In this document: positions 9,354 through 18,496 of the stretch, one piece after another | How positions within the stretch are numbered: position 1 is the first letter of the stretch | Layout: every line of letters begins with the position of its first letter | Source of the DNA: Sulfurimonas aquatica | GTDB lineage: Bacteria; Campylobacterota; Campylobacteria; Campylobacterales; Sulfurimonadaceae | Direction: 5' to 3' | Length of the DNA: 64,000 nucleotides | Assembly: GCF_017357825.1 (NCBI RefSeq) | Contig: NZ_CP046072.1 | Location: 1,736,001-1,800,000 of the forward strand | Program-made: the position numbers and the translations under genes | Notes under the pieces: model-generated | The model's database searches: none | What the model saw: only the letters and a program-made list of their open reading frames with translations | What the model was told of the DNA's origin: nothing

Positions 9354-10241
9354 TTAACTTGAAAGTAAATCTCTTAAAGACTCTTGAGGATTTTTACCTT
9401 CAAGCATTGCATAAACTTCTTTTGCTATAGGAAGGTACAAATCTTTATTTTGAGCTATTCTATGAAGGGCATAAGAGGTTCCAATACCTTCTGCTACTTC
9501 TCCTAACTCTTTCATTATTTCATCTTGCGTTTTACCTTTAGCAAGCCCAAGTCCAACACGGAAGTTTCTACTCATAGTGGAAGATGCTGTTAAAAATAAA
9601 TCTCCCGCACCGCTAAGACCTACAAAACTATCATCTTTAGCCCCATATACTTTACCAAAACGCTGCATCTCTACAAGACCGCGAGATATTAACGCAGCTG
9701 CTGCATTTTTACCAAGTCCTAAACCTTCACATATCCCAGCAGCAATCGCAATAACATTTTTATATGCACCTGAGACCTCTGCACCAATAACGTCTTTTGA
9801 AGTATAAGCTTTTATAAAAGGAGGAAAAAGTGCTGCAAATTCTGAACTTAAAGTCTCATTTAAAGAGTTAACAACAAGTGCTGTTGGAAGAGACTGAATC
9901 ACTTCAGCTGCAAATGATGGACCTGAGAGAAAGGCTATATTTTCATCTGGAATATGCTTTTTATATATATCATTTAAAAATCTACCACTTGATGCCTCTA
10001 TACCTTTTGAAGCAACTAAAACTTTTTGTCCACTAAAGATAAAGTTCTCTTCTAACCACCGTGCAACTTCCTGTGCAGGAACGGTAATAATGAGATACTC
10101 ACACTTTAAAATCTCTTCTAAAGGTAAAAAATTATCCACATCTCTTGGTGTTCTAGATGTAATGTATACTTCATTATTAATCCCAAATGCATAAGCTAGA
10201 GCACTTCCCCATTTCCCAGCTCCTATAACGCCTACTTTCAT
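9354..10241 (-). CDS. gpsA: NAD(P)+-dependent glycerol-3-phosphate dehydrogenase
   Basis: This 295-residue cytosolic enzyme reduces dihydroxyacetone phosphate to sn-glycerol-3-phosphate for phospholipid synthesis. The Rossmann motif GAGKWGSAL (7-15) opens the protein. VASKGIE, LSGPSFAAE and the catalytic lysine region GAYKNVIAIAAG follow in the family order, and the C-terminal AEGIGTSYAL segment is present. Length is slightly short of the usual 330 but all domains are there. Its start overlaps the preceding RCK gene by four bases, so it is co-transcribed with the potassium channel genes upstream, an arrangement without an obvious metabolic link. Confidence 0.95.
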   Translation of the reverse strand: MKVGVIGAGKWGSALAYAFGINNEVYITSRTPRDVDNFLPLEEILKCEYLIITVPAQEVARWLEENFIFSGQKVLVASKGIEASSGRFLNDIYKKHIPDENIAFLSGPSFAAEVIQSLPTALVVNSLNETLSSEFAALFPPFIKAYTSKDVIGAEVSGAYKNVIAIAAGICEGLGLGKNAAAALISRGLVEMQRFGKVYGAKDDSFVGLSGAGDLFLTASSTMSRNFRVGLGLAKGKTQDEIMKELGEVAEGIGTSYALHRIAQNKDLYLPIAKEVYAMLEGKNPQESLRDLLSS

Positions 10242-10930
10242 TCTCTATTCCTTATGTACTTTCTAAATTCTTGAATATCATTTTTATAGCCAACTACAAC
10301 AAGAGTGTCACCACTTGTTAATATATGGTTTTTAGCCTTGGAAGAATAAATAAACTCGCTCTTCATATCCTCATGCATTAGAGATAAGACTATTATCCCC
10401 TTATATCTACTCCAGTCAATACTTAAAATCTCTTCATCTTTTATATTACAATGCTCATCAATTTTAATCTGTGCTATTTTTAAATCATTCTCCTCAAAGA
10501 GGATACTATGTAAAACTTTATTTGAAATAGGTAATTGTAAAATATTGGTAATAATATCAGCTGTAGTCTCAACAACTGGAATAACTTTATTAGCACCCGC
10601 TAGACTTAATTTAGTTGCATTTTCTTTATTTGATGCAATAGCGATGATGCTCAATTTTGGAAAATACTCTCTCAAAGAGATTGTTAAAAAAATATTTTCT
10701 GCACTATCCGCTAAAACACAAAAGACTACCGAACTTTCCGTGTCTATACTATTTTCAATGCTCGACCAATCGTCACTTAAGTCAAAATACTCCGCGTCAT
10801 ATGTTTCATCTTCCAAATCATTTTTATTATTTGAATAAAGAAATACTTCTTGATATGTATCTTTTACATTTTGAACTATCTCAAATGCATACTTGTTAAA
10901 TCCAAAAATAAGTGCTGATTTTTTATCCAT
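10238..10930 (-). CDS. Soluble RCK/TrkA-type NAD-binding regulator of potassium transport
   Basis: The protein has a TrkA-N (RCK_N) domain starting ALIFGFNKYAFEIVQ and a TrkA-C domain near its C-terminus (DTLVVVGYKNDIQEF). It has no membrane segment. I place the start at the ATG at 10930, after a purine-rich stretch (AAAGGCC) and giving 230 residues. A longer reading to 10987 only adds sequence that overlaps the upstream channel gene. The start overlaps the channel stop by eight bases, which implies coupled translation. It probably assembles with, or regulates, the channel encoded immediately upstream, as a second gating ring subunit; this is inferred from position and domain type. Confidence 0.8.
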   Translation of the reverse strand: MDKKSALIFGFNKYAFEIVQNVKDTYQEVFLYSNNKNDLEDETYDAEYFDLSDDWSSIENSIDTESSVVFCVLADSAENIFLTISLREYFPKLSIIAIASNKENATKLSLAGANKVIPVVETTADIITNILQLPISNKVLHSILFEENDLKIAQIKIDEHCNIKDEEILSIDWSRYKGIIVLSLMHEDMKSEFIYSSKAKNHILTSGDTLVVVGYKNDIQEFRKYIRNRE

Positions 10931-12485
10931 TTTTGGCCTTTGTATCAAGATGATTTTCAAACTCTTTGATAAAAACATCGTAACCAATAGCTATAATATA
11001 ATCACCAACTTCTAAAAATGTGCTATCTATTGGGTTGAATAAAAACCTATCACTAGTGTGTTTATATACTCCTAGAATAATAACTCTAAAGTTTTTATTG
11101 CCAAACTCTCCAACAATAGGATAATTCTCTACAATTCTTTCTGTAACTGCTATTTCAGCTATATTTACATTGTTACTTTCACTTCTAAGTTCATGAATCA
11201 CTTCAAATGCAACAGGTTTACCTATAAACTCCTTAGTCATTAGACCTACAAGTTCTTGAGGATATACTAAGTTGTTTATTCCTGCAAAGAGTAGCTTTTT
11301 ACGATTTACATCATTTATAAGCAGCGAGAGTATAAAGATATCTTTATCTAAAGAGCGTACAGTTAATGCCGTATAAACATTTTGAACATCATCTTCTCGT
11401 AAACATAAAATCGCTTTTACTTGCTTCTTAATATCTATGTTTAACTTTTTATAACTTTCAATACTTCCTGGGTCATAAGGTAGAACCGTTAAACCATCAT
11501 TTCTTGCATTTTCAATCCTTAGAGGATCTATATCTAGGACTATAATATCACTATCTTGTAGCAATAGCTTACGTGTCACTTCTTTAGCAACGCTCTCATA
11601 CCCACATACAAGATAAAATCTTTTTAATTTATTAATATCCTCTATTGTTTTCACTTCTTTAATTTCATCAAGCTTTTCCGTAAATGCCGAAACAACTAAA
11701 GAGGTCGTAAATGCCAATACTGCTATACCTGCAGTAATTACAAGCATAGCTACTACTCTACCCTCAGTCGTTACAGGAGTAACATCTCCATACCCAACAG
11801 TAGATATAGTAACGATAGACCAATAGACAGCTTCAAATAGTGTATTTATTGCCGAAGACGTATTGTTGGCTTCCATAACATAGATTAAAATAGAAGAGAC
11901 AAATATAACAATGGAAGCAAAAACCCCTAATGTAATAAATTCAAATTTTTTACTCTGCAATACACCAATAAGCATTTGAAAACTTCTAGCATAACGAAAG
12001 AGTTTAAAAATACGAAAAAGTATAAAAACGCGAAGTAGTCTTAACTCATGGAAAAATGGAAGGACAGCAAGTAAATCAATAATGGCTCTAATAGAAAAAA
12101 TATATTTTAATTTTACATATAAGATTTTTTTTAAGACTTTAAAAAGGCTTAAATCTTGAGATAGAAAAGAGTTATGATCAGCTTGTTGTACTATTATACT
12201 TGTTACACTACTGTTAATCCAAAGTCTCAAGATATACTCAATAAAAAATATAATCGAAACGACATAACTACTAAAAAATCTAAGGTAATCAGGCACTTCA
12301 TGCTTCACTTCTCTTATTAGCACAGCTACGCTAATAAAAATAAGTGTAACCATAAATATGTCTACATATTTTTTATATTTATATTGATTGTTTTCAAGAA
12401 GATTATAGAAAAAAACTTTCTTTGCCTGATAAGCTTTAGATGTTTGTAAGTAGTATGCTCCATCTATAATCAGGCGTTTTATCAT
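10923..12485 (-). CDS. Six-transmembrane voltage-type potassium channel with RCK domains (KchA-like)
   Basis: The 520-residue protein has an ion-channel domain of six helices (about 40-270). The S4-like helix carries regularly spaced arginines (149, 152, 158, 164, 167), and the selectivity filter TVGYGD (229-234) is intact. A RCK_N domain (about 288-410, YLVCGYESVAKEV) and a RCK_C domain (about 420-510) follow. This resembles the Helicobacter K+ channel HpKchA. RCK domains gate the pore in response to ligands such as Ca2+, Na+ or nucleotides; the ligand here is unknown. Voltage sensing is suggested by S4 but not proven. It is the second gene after gatB on the minus strand, with only six bases between. 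Confidence 0.88.
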   Translation of the reverse strand: MIKRLIIDGAYYLQTSKAYQAKKVFFYNLLENNQYKYKKYVDIFMVTLIFISVAVLIREVKHEVPDYLRFFSSYVVSIIFFIEYILRLWINSSVTSIIVQQADHNSFLSQDLSLFKVLKKILYVKLKYIFSIRAIIDLLAVLPFFHELRLLRVFILFRIFKLFRYARSFQMLIGVLQSKKFEFITLGVFASIVIFVSSILIYVMEANNTSSAINTLFEAVYWSIVTISTVGYGDVTPVTTEGRVVAMLVITAGIAVLAFTTSLVVSAFTEKLDEIKEVKTIEDINKLKRFYLVCGYESVAKEVTRKLLLQDSDIIVLDIDPLRIENARNDGLTVLPYDPGSIESYKKLNIDIKKQVKAILCLREDDVQNVYTALTVRSLDKDIFILSLLINDVNRKKLLFAGINNLVYPQELVGLMTKEFIGKPVAFEVIHELRSESNNVNIAEIAVTERIVENYPIVGEFGNKNFRVIILGVYKHTSDRFLFNPIDSTFLEVGDYIIAIGYDVFIKEFENHLDTKAKNG

Positions 12486-12491
12486 AAGTGT

Positions 12492-13916
12492 TTAACCTAG
12501 TTTTGCTTTTAAAAGCTCATTTACTGCTTGAGGATTTGCACTTCCCTGACTTGCTTTCATTACTTGTCCAACAAAAAAGCCAAAGAGTTTATCTTTACCA
12601 CCCTTATATTGCTCAACTTTTTCAGGATTCGCCGCGATTATTTCATCACAGATAGCTTCAATAGCACCCGTGTCAGTCACTTGCTTTAATCCTAAAGTAT
12701 CGATAGCACTATCTACATCTATATCATGTTCCATTAAGTAGTCAAGTACTTCTTTTGCCGCTTTACCACTCACTGTTTGATCTTCTATGCGAGAGACTAA
12801 AGTCCCTAGTTTCTCCGCATCTACAGGAGAGTTACTAATAGTCAACTCTCCCTTTAAGCGTGCAAGTAGCTCAACTGTTAGCCATGTAGTAGCATTTTTA
12901 CCACTAATACCTTTAGCCATCATAGTTTCAAAAAAGTGTGCCATTTCAACAGAAGACGTAATTACCCCTGCGTTATACTCGTTAAGTCCAAACTCTTCTA
13001 CAAATCTATCACGTTTTGCATCTGGAAGTTCAGGAATTTGTGAATACTTTTCAAACATTTCATCTGTCACGACAGCTTTTAGAAGATCTGGCTCTGGAAA
13101 ATATCTATAATCAGCAGCTTCTTCTTTACCACGCATTGAACGAGTCTCATTTTTTTCTTGGTCATATAGACGAGTCTCTTGAGAGATCTCTTCATCATAA
13201 ACGCCATCTTCCCAAGCTTCGCTCTGACGAGCCACTTCAACTGCAATAGCTTTTTCAATGAACTTAAATGAGTTAATGTTTTTAACTTCAACACGAGTAT
13301 AAAGCTTCTCATCTCCCTTAGGACGGATAGAAACATTTACATCTACACGAAAAGAACCCTCTTGCATATTAGCATCACCAATATCCAAATAGCGAATAAT
13401 TGAGTGAAGTTTTTTAAGATATAAAACAGCTTCTTCGGCACTTCTCATATCTGGTTGAGTTACTATCTCAAGAAGAGGCGTTCCTGCACGGTTCAAATCA
13501 ACTTTAGAGATATCTCCCTCGTGAATATTTTTTCCAGCATCAGCTTCTATATGAGCAAACCCAACGCGAATAGTTTTTTTTGAACCATCTTCAAAGTTTA
13601 TATCTAAAGTACCATTTTGTATTACTGGAGTATAAAACTGTGTGATTTGATATGCAGTAGGACTATCTGGATAAAAGTATGATTTACGATCAAAGTAAGA
13701 GGTACGATTTACAGTAGCGCCTAGAGCGGTACCAAGCATAACAGCTTTTTGTAAAACCTCTTGATTTAAAACTGGAAGTGCTCCCGGCAGAGCTAAACAA
13801 GTTGGACATGTATTTGTATTTTGCTTATGATTAAAACTCGTAGCACACGAGCAAAAAAGTTTAGTTTTTGTATTTAATTGAACATGGACTTCAAGACCGA
13901 TAACTACTTCAAACAT
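12492..13916 (-). CDS. gatB: Aspartyl/glutamyl-tRNA(Asn/Gln) amidotransferase subunit B
   Basis: This 474-residue subunit of the GatCAB complex binds mischarged Glu-tRNA(Gln) or Asp-tRNA(Asn) and activates the acyl group for amidation. The N-terminal [18 protein letters not shown] (5-22) is the family signature. The zinc-binding cysteines lie in CSCATSF and [17 protein letters not shown], and the C-terminal YqeY-like tail ends [12 protein letters not shown]. Length is standard. It is the first gene of the minus-strand run gatB, K+ channel, RCK protein, gpsA. gatA and gatC are not in this window, which is common in Campylobacterota where the gat genes are scattered. Confidence 0.97.
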   Translation of the reverse strand: MFEVVIGLEVHVQLNTKTKLFCSCATSFNHKQNTNTCPTCLALPGALPVLNQEVLQKAVMLGTALGATVNRTSYFDRKSYFYPDSPTAYQITQFYTPVIQNGTLDINFEDGSKKTIRVGFAHIEADAGKNIHEGDISKVDLNRAGTPLLEIVTQPDMRSAEEAVLYLKKLHSIIRYLDIGDANMQEGSFRVDVNVSIRPKGDEKLYTRVEVKNINSFKFIEKAIAVEVARQSEAWEDGVYDEEISQETRLYDQEKNETRSMRGKEEAADYRYFPEPDLLKAVVTDEMFEKYSQIPELPDAKRDRFVEEFGLNEYNAGVITSSVEMAHFFETMMAKGISGKNATTWLTVELLARLKGELTISNSPVDAEKLGTLVSRIEDQTVSGKAAKEVLDYLMEHDIDVDSAIDTLGLKQVTDTGAIEAICDEIIAANPEKVEQYKGGKDKLFGFFVGQVMKASQGSANPQAVNELLKAKLG

Positions 13917-13979
13917 AGATTTCCTTATAATTAAAAAATATTAATTATCTATTTTATCTAAAGAAAGCTTTAAAATCTG

Positions 13980-14243
13980 TTATTTAGTATGCTTAGAGTA
14001 AATCTTTTGAAGAAGTTCTGTCTGTTTTTTTGACTCTGCTAATCTTTGTTTGTTTACAGAAAAAGCATCAAGTGCGAGAATAAGAAAGAGTGAGATGATA
14101 ATAAAAAATATAGTAAAGAAAATCGCACTAGAGAGACCAAATAAAATAGAAACTTGAAATGTGAGAAGAGCACCAAAAAGGACAATAGCCCACGATGCTC
14201 CTTGCAAAAAGCTTATGATTCTATCATAAATATCTTTTCGCAA
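13980..14243 (-). CDS. Small two-helix membrane protein of unknown function downstream of atpB
   Basis: The 87-residue protein has two hydrophobic helices (about 15-33 and 36-58) and a basic C-terminal tail with coiled-coil character (65-87). I do not recognise a family. The start is TTG at 14243, eleven bases after the atpB stop; no ATG gives a complete first helix. Position directly after ATP synthase subunit a suggests co-transcription, but there is no evidence that it is an ATP synthase part; it is unlike AtpI or AtpE. Confidence 0.55.
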   Translation of the reverse strand: MRKDIYDRIISFLQGASWAIVLFGALLTFQVSILFGLSSAIFFTIFFIIISLFLILALDAFSVNKQRLAESKKQTELLQKIYSKHTK

Positions 14244-14254
14244 AACTACTAAGC

Positions 14255-14929
14255 CTAGTGGTCGTCAACAGCTACTGCACCACCAAGGTAAACATATGTA
14301 AGCATCATGAAAATGAAAGCTTGCAGGAATGCCATGAATGTTAAAAGTGCAAATGGAATCATTGGTAATAACCAAGGAGCTAGCATAAGAATTACCATTA
14401 AGAACATATCATCACCCTTTACATTTCCAAATAAACGGAAAGATAAAGATACTAAACGTGAGAAGTGAGAAACGATTTCAATTGGAAACATTAACCAGTA
14501 TAACCACCAAACTGGACCTAAAAAGTGCTTGAAGTACTTAACTACACCTTGACGACGGATACCTTCAAAATTATAGTAAACAAATACAACAAGAGCAAGA
14601 GTTAAAGGCATCTCTAAAAATGCAGTTGGAGCTTCAAAACCCGGAACAACACCAATTAAGTTAGCGATTCCTACAAATAGACCAATAGTTGCTACAAGGG
14701 GAAGGTAACGGCTAGCAGCCTCTTTTCCCATAACATCTGTTCCCATTTGTAAAACACCACCAATATATGCTTCCATTACATTTTGTGTTCCCTTAGGAAC
14801 AATCTGTAGGTTAGACATAGCCATTCTTACTATAAGTAACGCGATACCTGCTGATAGCAACATGTGAGTGATGTAGATAAAAGTCTTGTCATGTGTAACA
14901 AGTCCGAAAAATGTAAACAATTCTGGCAT
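14255..14929 (-). CDS. atpB: F1Fo ATP synthase subunit a
   Basis: This 224-residue integral membrane subunit forms the proton half-channels beside the c-ring. Five or six helices are visible. The fourth helix carries SLSFRLFGNVKGDDM (about 156-170), which includes the essential arginine next to the c-ring, and the last helix reads LLTFMAFLQAFIFMMLTYVY. Length matches the compact Campylobacterota form. It stands apart from the other atp genes, as in most of this class. It has its own promoter (TATAAT at 14963-14968) and a GGAG ribosome binding site, and is probably co-transcribed with the small membrane protein downstream. Confidence 0.96.
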   Translation of the reverse strand: MPELFTFFGLVTHDKTFIYITHMLLSAGIALLIVRMAMSNLQIVPKGTQNVMEAYIGGVLQMGTDVMGKEAASRYLPLVATIGLFVGIANLIGVVPGFEAPTAFLEMPLTLALVVFVYYNFEGIRRQGVVKYFKHFLGPVWWLYWLMFPIEIVSHFSRLVSLSFRLFGNVKGDDMFLMVILMLAPWLLPMIPFALLTFMAFLQAFIFMMLTYVYLGGAVAVDDH

Positions 14930-14962
14930 AGAATAGCTCCCTGTCTGAAAATAAATTACGAG

Positions 14963-14968
14963 ATTATA
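14963..14968 (-). promoter_or_regulatory. -10 promoter box for atpB
   Basis: The minus strand reads TTTGACTATAATCTCG with a perfect TATAAT about 34 bases upstream of the atpB start, in a divergent intergenic region. Confidence 0.6.
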
Positions 14969-15000
14969 GTCAAAGTTGCATTAAATTATTCTAAGTTTTG

Positions 15001-15006
15001 TATAAT
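15001..15006 (+). promoter_or_regulatory. Extended -10 promoter box for the Tll0287-like heme protein
   Basis: AGTTTTGTATAATTGC contains a TG-extended-like TATAAT about 56 bases upstream of the start at 15062. It is back to back with the atpB promoter, with only 32 bases between the two boxes. Confidence 0.6.
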
Positions 15007-15061
15007 TGCAAATGAAGATTTATAAATTAGACTTTTAAAACAACTCAAAATAGGAACGAAA

Positions 15062-15649
15062 ATGAAAATTATAAAATATATCACATCTATAAGCTTAACA
15101 GCAAGTATACTTTTAGCAGCACCAGTAAACAAACAAGAAGAAGAGATGAAGAGTGTAATTGAACTGGGAGATAAAGGTTCAATGATGCTTGCAAGCACTC
15201 TAATGAAAAAAATGAAAAAGAAGATAAAAGGCGATAAAGTGATGCAAGCTTTTGAGTTTTGCTCAAACGAAGCATATACTCTTACAGAAAGTGTAAATAA
15301 AAAACTTCCAAATGGAGTGAAAGTAAAAAGAGTTAGCAGTAAGTTTAGAAGTCCCGCAAACGCTCCCTTAGAAAATGAGCAAAAGATACTCGATGCAATA
15401 GAGAATTTAAAAGAAGCTAATCTTATTTTACCAGAGTACTTTATAGAAAAGATAGATAATCATACTTACAACTACTATAAACCTTTACTTATCAATAATA
15501 AAGCCTGTTTAAAATGTCATGGAACACTTAAGGACATAGAGGTCAAGCGTGCTATTAGTCAGAGATACCCTATTGATAATGCTGTAGGCTATGAGATGGG
15601 TGACTTAAGAGGGGCAATAATAGTTACTATAGATAAATCTGTAAAATAA
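15062..15649 (+). CDS. Periplasmic c-type heme protein, Tll0287-like (DUF3365) domain
   Basis: The 195-residue protein has a cleavable signal peptide (1-20, ending LLAAP) and a Tll0287-like domain. One heme attachment motif CLKCHG lies at 149-154, close to the C-terminal strand GDLRGAIIVTIDK that typifies this domain. Such domains occur as free periplasmic cytochromes or as sensor input modules; here it is stand-alone, so a redox or heme-sensing role in the periplasm is likely. The region 24-60 is lysine-rich and helical. It is divergent from atpB and convergent with rny, so it is transcribed alone. The redox partner is unknown. Confidence 0.85.
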   Translation: MKIIKYITSISLTASILLAAPVNKQEEEMKSVIELGDKGSMMLASTLMKKMKKKIKGDKVMQAFEFCSNEAYTLTESVNKKLPNGVKVKRVSSKFRSPANAPLENEQKILDAIENLKEANLILPEYFIEKIDNHTYNYYKPLLINNKACLKCHGTLKDIEVKRAISQRYPIDNAVGYEMGDLRGAIIVTIDKSVK

Positions 15650-15684
15650 AAAAGTATAGAGTTGCTATTTAGCAAACTCTATAG
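15643..15684 (-). terminator. Rho-independent terminator of rny (minus strand)
   Basis: TATAGAGTT at 15655-15663 pairs with AACTCTATA at 15675-15683. An inner GC/GC pair, one bulged base and a 6-base loop complete the hairpin. Read on the minus strand it is followed by CTTTTTTATTTT. It overlaps the last codons of rny and lies in the 15-base gap before the convergent gene. Confidence 0.7.
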
Positions 15685-17233
15685 CTCTACTCTCACGGAT
15701 TACATTAACTTTTATTTCGCCAGGGTACTGAACTTTTTCTTCTATCTCTTTAGCTATCTCTTTAGCCATTAAAACAGATTCATCATCATTTACAAGAGTT
15801 GCGTTTACGATAACTCTTACTTCACGCCCTGCGTTTATCGCATAAGATTGTTTAACGCCACTGTGAGAAGACGCTATATCTTCTATCTCAGTAACACGCT
15901 TTAAAAAACTCTCTAGTACTTCGCGTCTTGCACCTGGACGAGCTGCAGAGAGAGCATCTGCCGCACATACAGCACCACACTCTATTGAGTTTATCTCTTG
16001 TTGCCCGTGGTGTGCATATATTGCGTTAATAACTACTTCATCCTCATTATATCGATTACATATATCTGCACCTAAATCAACATGATTTCCATCATGGTCA
16101 TGAGTGAGTGCTTTACCGATATCGTGTAGTAATCCTGCACGTTTTGCCAACTTTGCATTTCCACCCATTTCAGATGCCATAATACCAGCTAAATGAGCTA
16201 CTTCTAAGGTATGTGCAAGTGCATTTTGACCATAACTAGCACGATAACGTAGTCTACCAATAAGTCTCATCAGGTCAGGATGCATCGAGCCAACTTCCAT
16301 CTGAGCTACTAGTTCTTCACCTTCTGAGAGTATCTTTGACTCAAACTCGGTAGAAACTTTGTTATATATCTCTTCTATGCGAGCAGGTTGAATCCTTCCA
16401 TCTTCGATTAGTAGTTGTAAAGTTTTAGTTGCGATTGCTCGTCTATAGAGGTTAAAACTACTCACCAAAATTGCATTTGGCGTATCATCAATAATGATAT
16501 CAACACCCATTAAAACTTCTAAGGCTTTGATATTTCGTCCCTCTTTTCCAATGATTCTGCCTTTAAGCTCATCATTATCCAAGTGTACTAAATTTGTTAA
16601 ACGCTCAGATGCAAACTCACCAGCAAAACGACTTGTAGCCTGAGCTAAAATATAGTTTGCCTTTTTTTCTGCTTCTTCTTTTGCTTGACTCTCACACTTT
16701 CTAACTATGTGGGCAATATCACCGCGGGCTTTCTCTTCTACCTTCTCTAAAAGTAGAGTTTTTCCCTCTTCTTGTGTCATACCTGCAACATGTTCTATTA
16801 CATGAAGTGCTTCATCTATCTTTTTTTCATATCTCTCTTTAAGTTGGGAGAGGGATTTTTCATTTCTCTTTAAATTAATCTCTTTTGCATTTATCACATT
16901 TTGCGCGGCTTGAATCTTTTCATCTTCACTCTGCTTATACCGGCTGAAACTCTGCTCTTTTTTTATAAGCTCATCTTCTCTTTGACTCAGATCAGCTTTA
17001 GCTCTCTCTTTGGCACTATCAAACTCTTTTTGTGCTTCAAGCTCAATTCCACGTGATTTTAAGTGAGCACGTTCAAGTAGAGTCTGTGACTCATTGTCTA
17101 TAGCTTTTGCTTTAGCCTTTGCCTGTTCTAGATAGATATCAAAATTTGCACTAGTGATTTTTTTAGAGATGAAAAAACCGATAACCCCACTCACTGTAGC
17201 TATTGAGCCACCAAGTAGTATTTCGTTAAACAT
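15665..17233 (-). CDS. rny: Ribonuclease Y
   Basis: This 522-residue membrane-anchored endoribonuclease initiates mRNA decay. Order of domains: one N-terminal transmembrane helix (about 3-22), a long coiled coil (about 25-200), a KH RNA-binding domain (about 210-275, with GRIIGKEGRNIKALE), and an HD hydrolase domain with HTLEVAHLAG and LLHDIGKALTHD supplying the metal-binding His and Asp residues. Length and order are the family standard. The upstream folate cyclo-ligase gene ends four bases before it, so the two form an operon, closed by a terminator hairpin at the rny stop. Confidence 0.97.
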   Translation of the reverse strand: MFNEILLGGSIATVSGVIGFFISKKITSANFDIYLEQAKAKAKAIDNESQTLLERAHLKSRGIELEAQKEFDSAKERAKADLSQREDELIKKEQSFSRYKQSEDEKIQAAQNVINAKEINLKRNEKSLSQLKERYEKKIDEALHVIEHVAGMTQEEGKTLLLEKVEEKARGDIAHIVRKCESQAKEEAEKKANYILAQATSRFAGEFASERLTNLVHLDNDELKGRIIGKEGRNIKALEVLMGVDIIIDDTPNAILVSSFNLYRRAIATKTLQLLIEDGRIQPARIEEIYNKVSTEFESKILSEGEELVAQMEVGSMHPDLMRLIGRLRYRASYGQNALAHTLEVAHLAGIMASEMGGNAKLAKRAGLLHDIGKALTHDHDGNHVDLGADICNRYNEDEVVINAIYAHHGQQEINSIECGAVCAADALSAARPGARREVLESFLKRVTEIEDIASSHSGVKQSYAINAGREVRVIVNATLVNDDESVLMAKEIAKEIEEKVQYPGEIKVNVIRESRAIEFAK

Positions 17234-17236
17234 CTT

Positions 17237-17809
17237 TTATTTCCTATTTTTTTCTCTTATAACTTTAGTAATAGTTTTACTTGGCGTTAGAAGTAAATCA
17301 CAAGCAACATCATAGTCGTCGCAAATATGTTCTTTTGTGTAACAAAATTCTAGTTGTGTAAAAATTATATATGGTCTCTTTTTCAATTTATCAAAGAAAC
17401 GGTCATACATCCCTTTTCCAAAACCAACTCTTTGTAAATTACCATCAACACCAACCGTTGGAACTATAGCTATATCAATTTTATTTATATTTCTATTTGT
17501 ATTACCAGCTTCAAAAATGTTAAATTTCTTTTTTTTAAGTGGTAATCTAAATGGTACCATCTTAAAACTTTCGCCTTCCATAAACGGAATATAAATCTCA
17601 TTTCTTTTTCTTAGGTAGTTTAAAATCTTCAAAATATTGACCTCAAATGCCAGTGGATAATAAAAAAGAATCTTCCTGTTTCTCTTTGTTTTAAGAGCTT
17701 TTAATAATTTTTTATTCATTAAAGAGGTTTTATATAGTTTATTATGTTTAGAAGAATTTCTAATTTTTTTTAAAGATATTTCTCTAAATTTACTCTTGGT
17801 CATACTCAT
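17237..17809 (-). CDS. 5-formyltetrahydrofolate cyclo-ligase family protein
   Basis: The 190-residue protein matches the MTHFS family, which converts 5-formyl-THF to 5,10-methenyl-THF using ATP. The ATP/phosphate loop GFGKGMYDRF (129-138) and the preceding VPTVGVDGNLQRVG are the family signature. The N-terminal basic region (1-45) carries the lysines and arginines that normally bind ATP. It is followed four bases later by rny; this pairing is also known to me from relatives. Start is the first ATG of a close pair (17809, 17803), and I cannot choose firmly. Confidence 0.85.
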   Translation of the reverse strand: MSMTKSKFREISLKKIRNSSKHNKLYKTSLMNKKLLKALKTKRNRKILFYYPLAFEVNILKILNYLRKRNEIYIPFMEGESFKMVPFRLPLKKKKFNIFEAGNTNRNINKIDIAIVPTVGVDGNLQRVGFGKGMYDRFFDKLKKRPYIIFTQLEFCYTKEHICDDYDVACDLLLTPSKTITKVIREKNRK

Positions 17810-17932
17810 GTTAAATCTTTATGGATATAATTTCAGCGATATTTACAAACTATCTGTTTTTTGTTTGACGTACACTGACTTTTCTCATTTTACACAAATA
17901 AAATAAAATAATTAACACAAAGGTCTCAACTT

Positions 17933-18496
17933 ATGTCAAAAATTTCAATTTTATCCGCTCTCATATCTCTCTCATTACTCTTTAGTTCATGTACAAAAGA
18001 AAAAGAAGTTGTTGAAGAAGAAGCAAATACGATACTATCAACTAATGAGTATGTACTTACAGGTCTTGATAACAAGCAGTACGTTGTCAAAAAAGAAGCA
18101 AATGGTTATGTAGTTGATGGAGCAAAAGGTAAGGTTATCATCTTAGATATATTTGCAACATGGTGTCCACCGTGTAAAGCAGAAGCGTCTCATCTTACTT
18201 CATTACAAAATAAATATAAAGATAATCTTTTAATATTAGGCCTAACCATAGAAGATGGCATTCCAAATGAAAAATTGCAAGAGTTTAGAAAGAATTATGA
18301 TGCTAATTATGTACTTGTAAACTCCTCTGAGAACCGTCGTCTAATTGAAAGTGTAGCAACAGAGTTGAAAGTTGGTAGAAGTTTTGGAATCCCTCTTATG
18401 GCTATGTATAAAGATGCAAAACTCGTAAACTATTATCAAGGAGCTACAGAAGAGGAGTTCATTGAGAGTGATATTAAAAAAGCTCTGGGAAAATAG
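17933..18496 (+). CDS. Thioredoxin-like lipoprotein (TlpA/ResA type)
   Basis: The 187-residue protein has a lipoprotein signal with lipobox LFSSC (Cys20), a spacer, and a TlpA-like thioredoxin fold with active site WCPPC (77-81) and a cis-Pro region GIPLMAMY. It probably reduces disulfides of periplasmic proteins such as apocytochromes c, tethered to the inner or outer membrane. The residue after the lipid cysteine is Thr, which does not indicate inner-membrane retention. The stop codon directly abuts the ftsY ATG, so the two genes are co-transcribed, a common Campylobacterota arrangement. Confidence 0.9.
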   Translation: MSKISILSALISLSLLFSSCTKEKEVVEEEANTILSTNEYVLTGLDNKQYVVKKEANGYVVDGAKGKVIILDIFATWCPPCKAEASHLTSLQNKYKDNLLILGLTIEDGIPNEKLQEFRKNYDANYVLVNSSENRRLIESVATELKVGRSFGIPLMAMYKDAKLVNYYQGATEEEFIESDIKKALGK

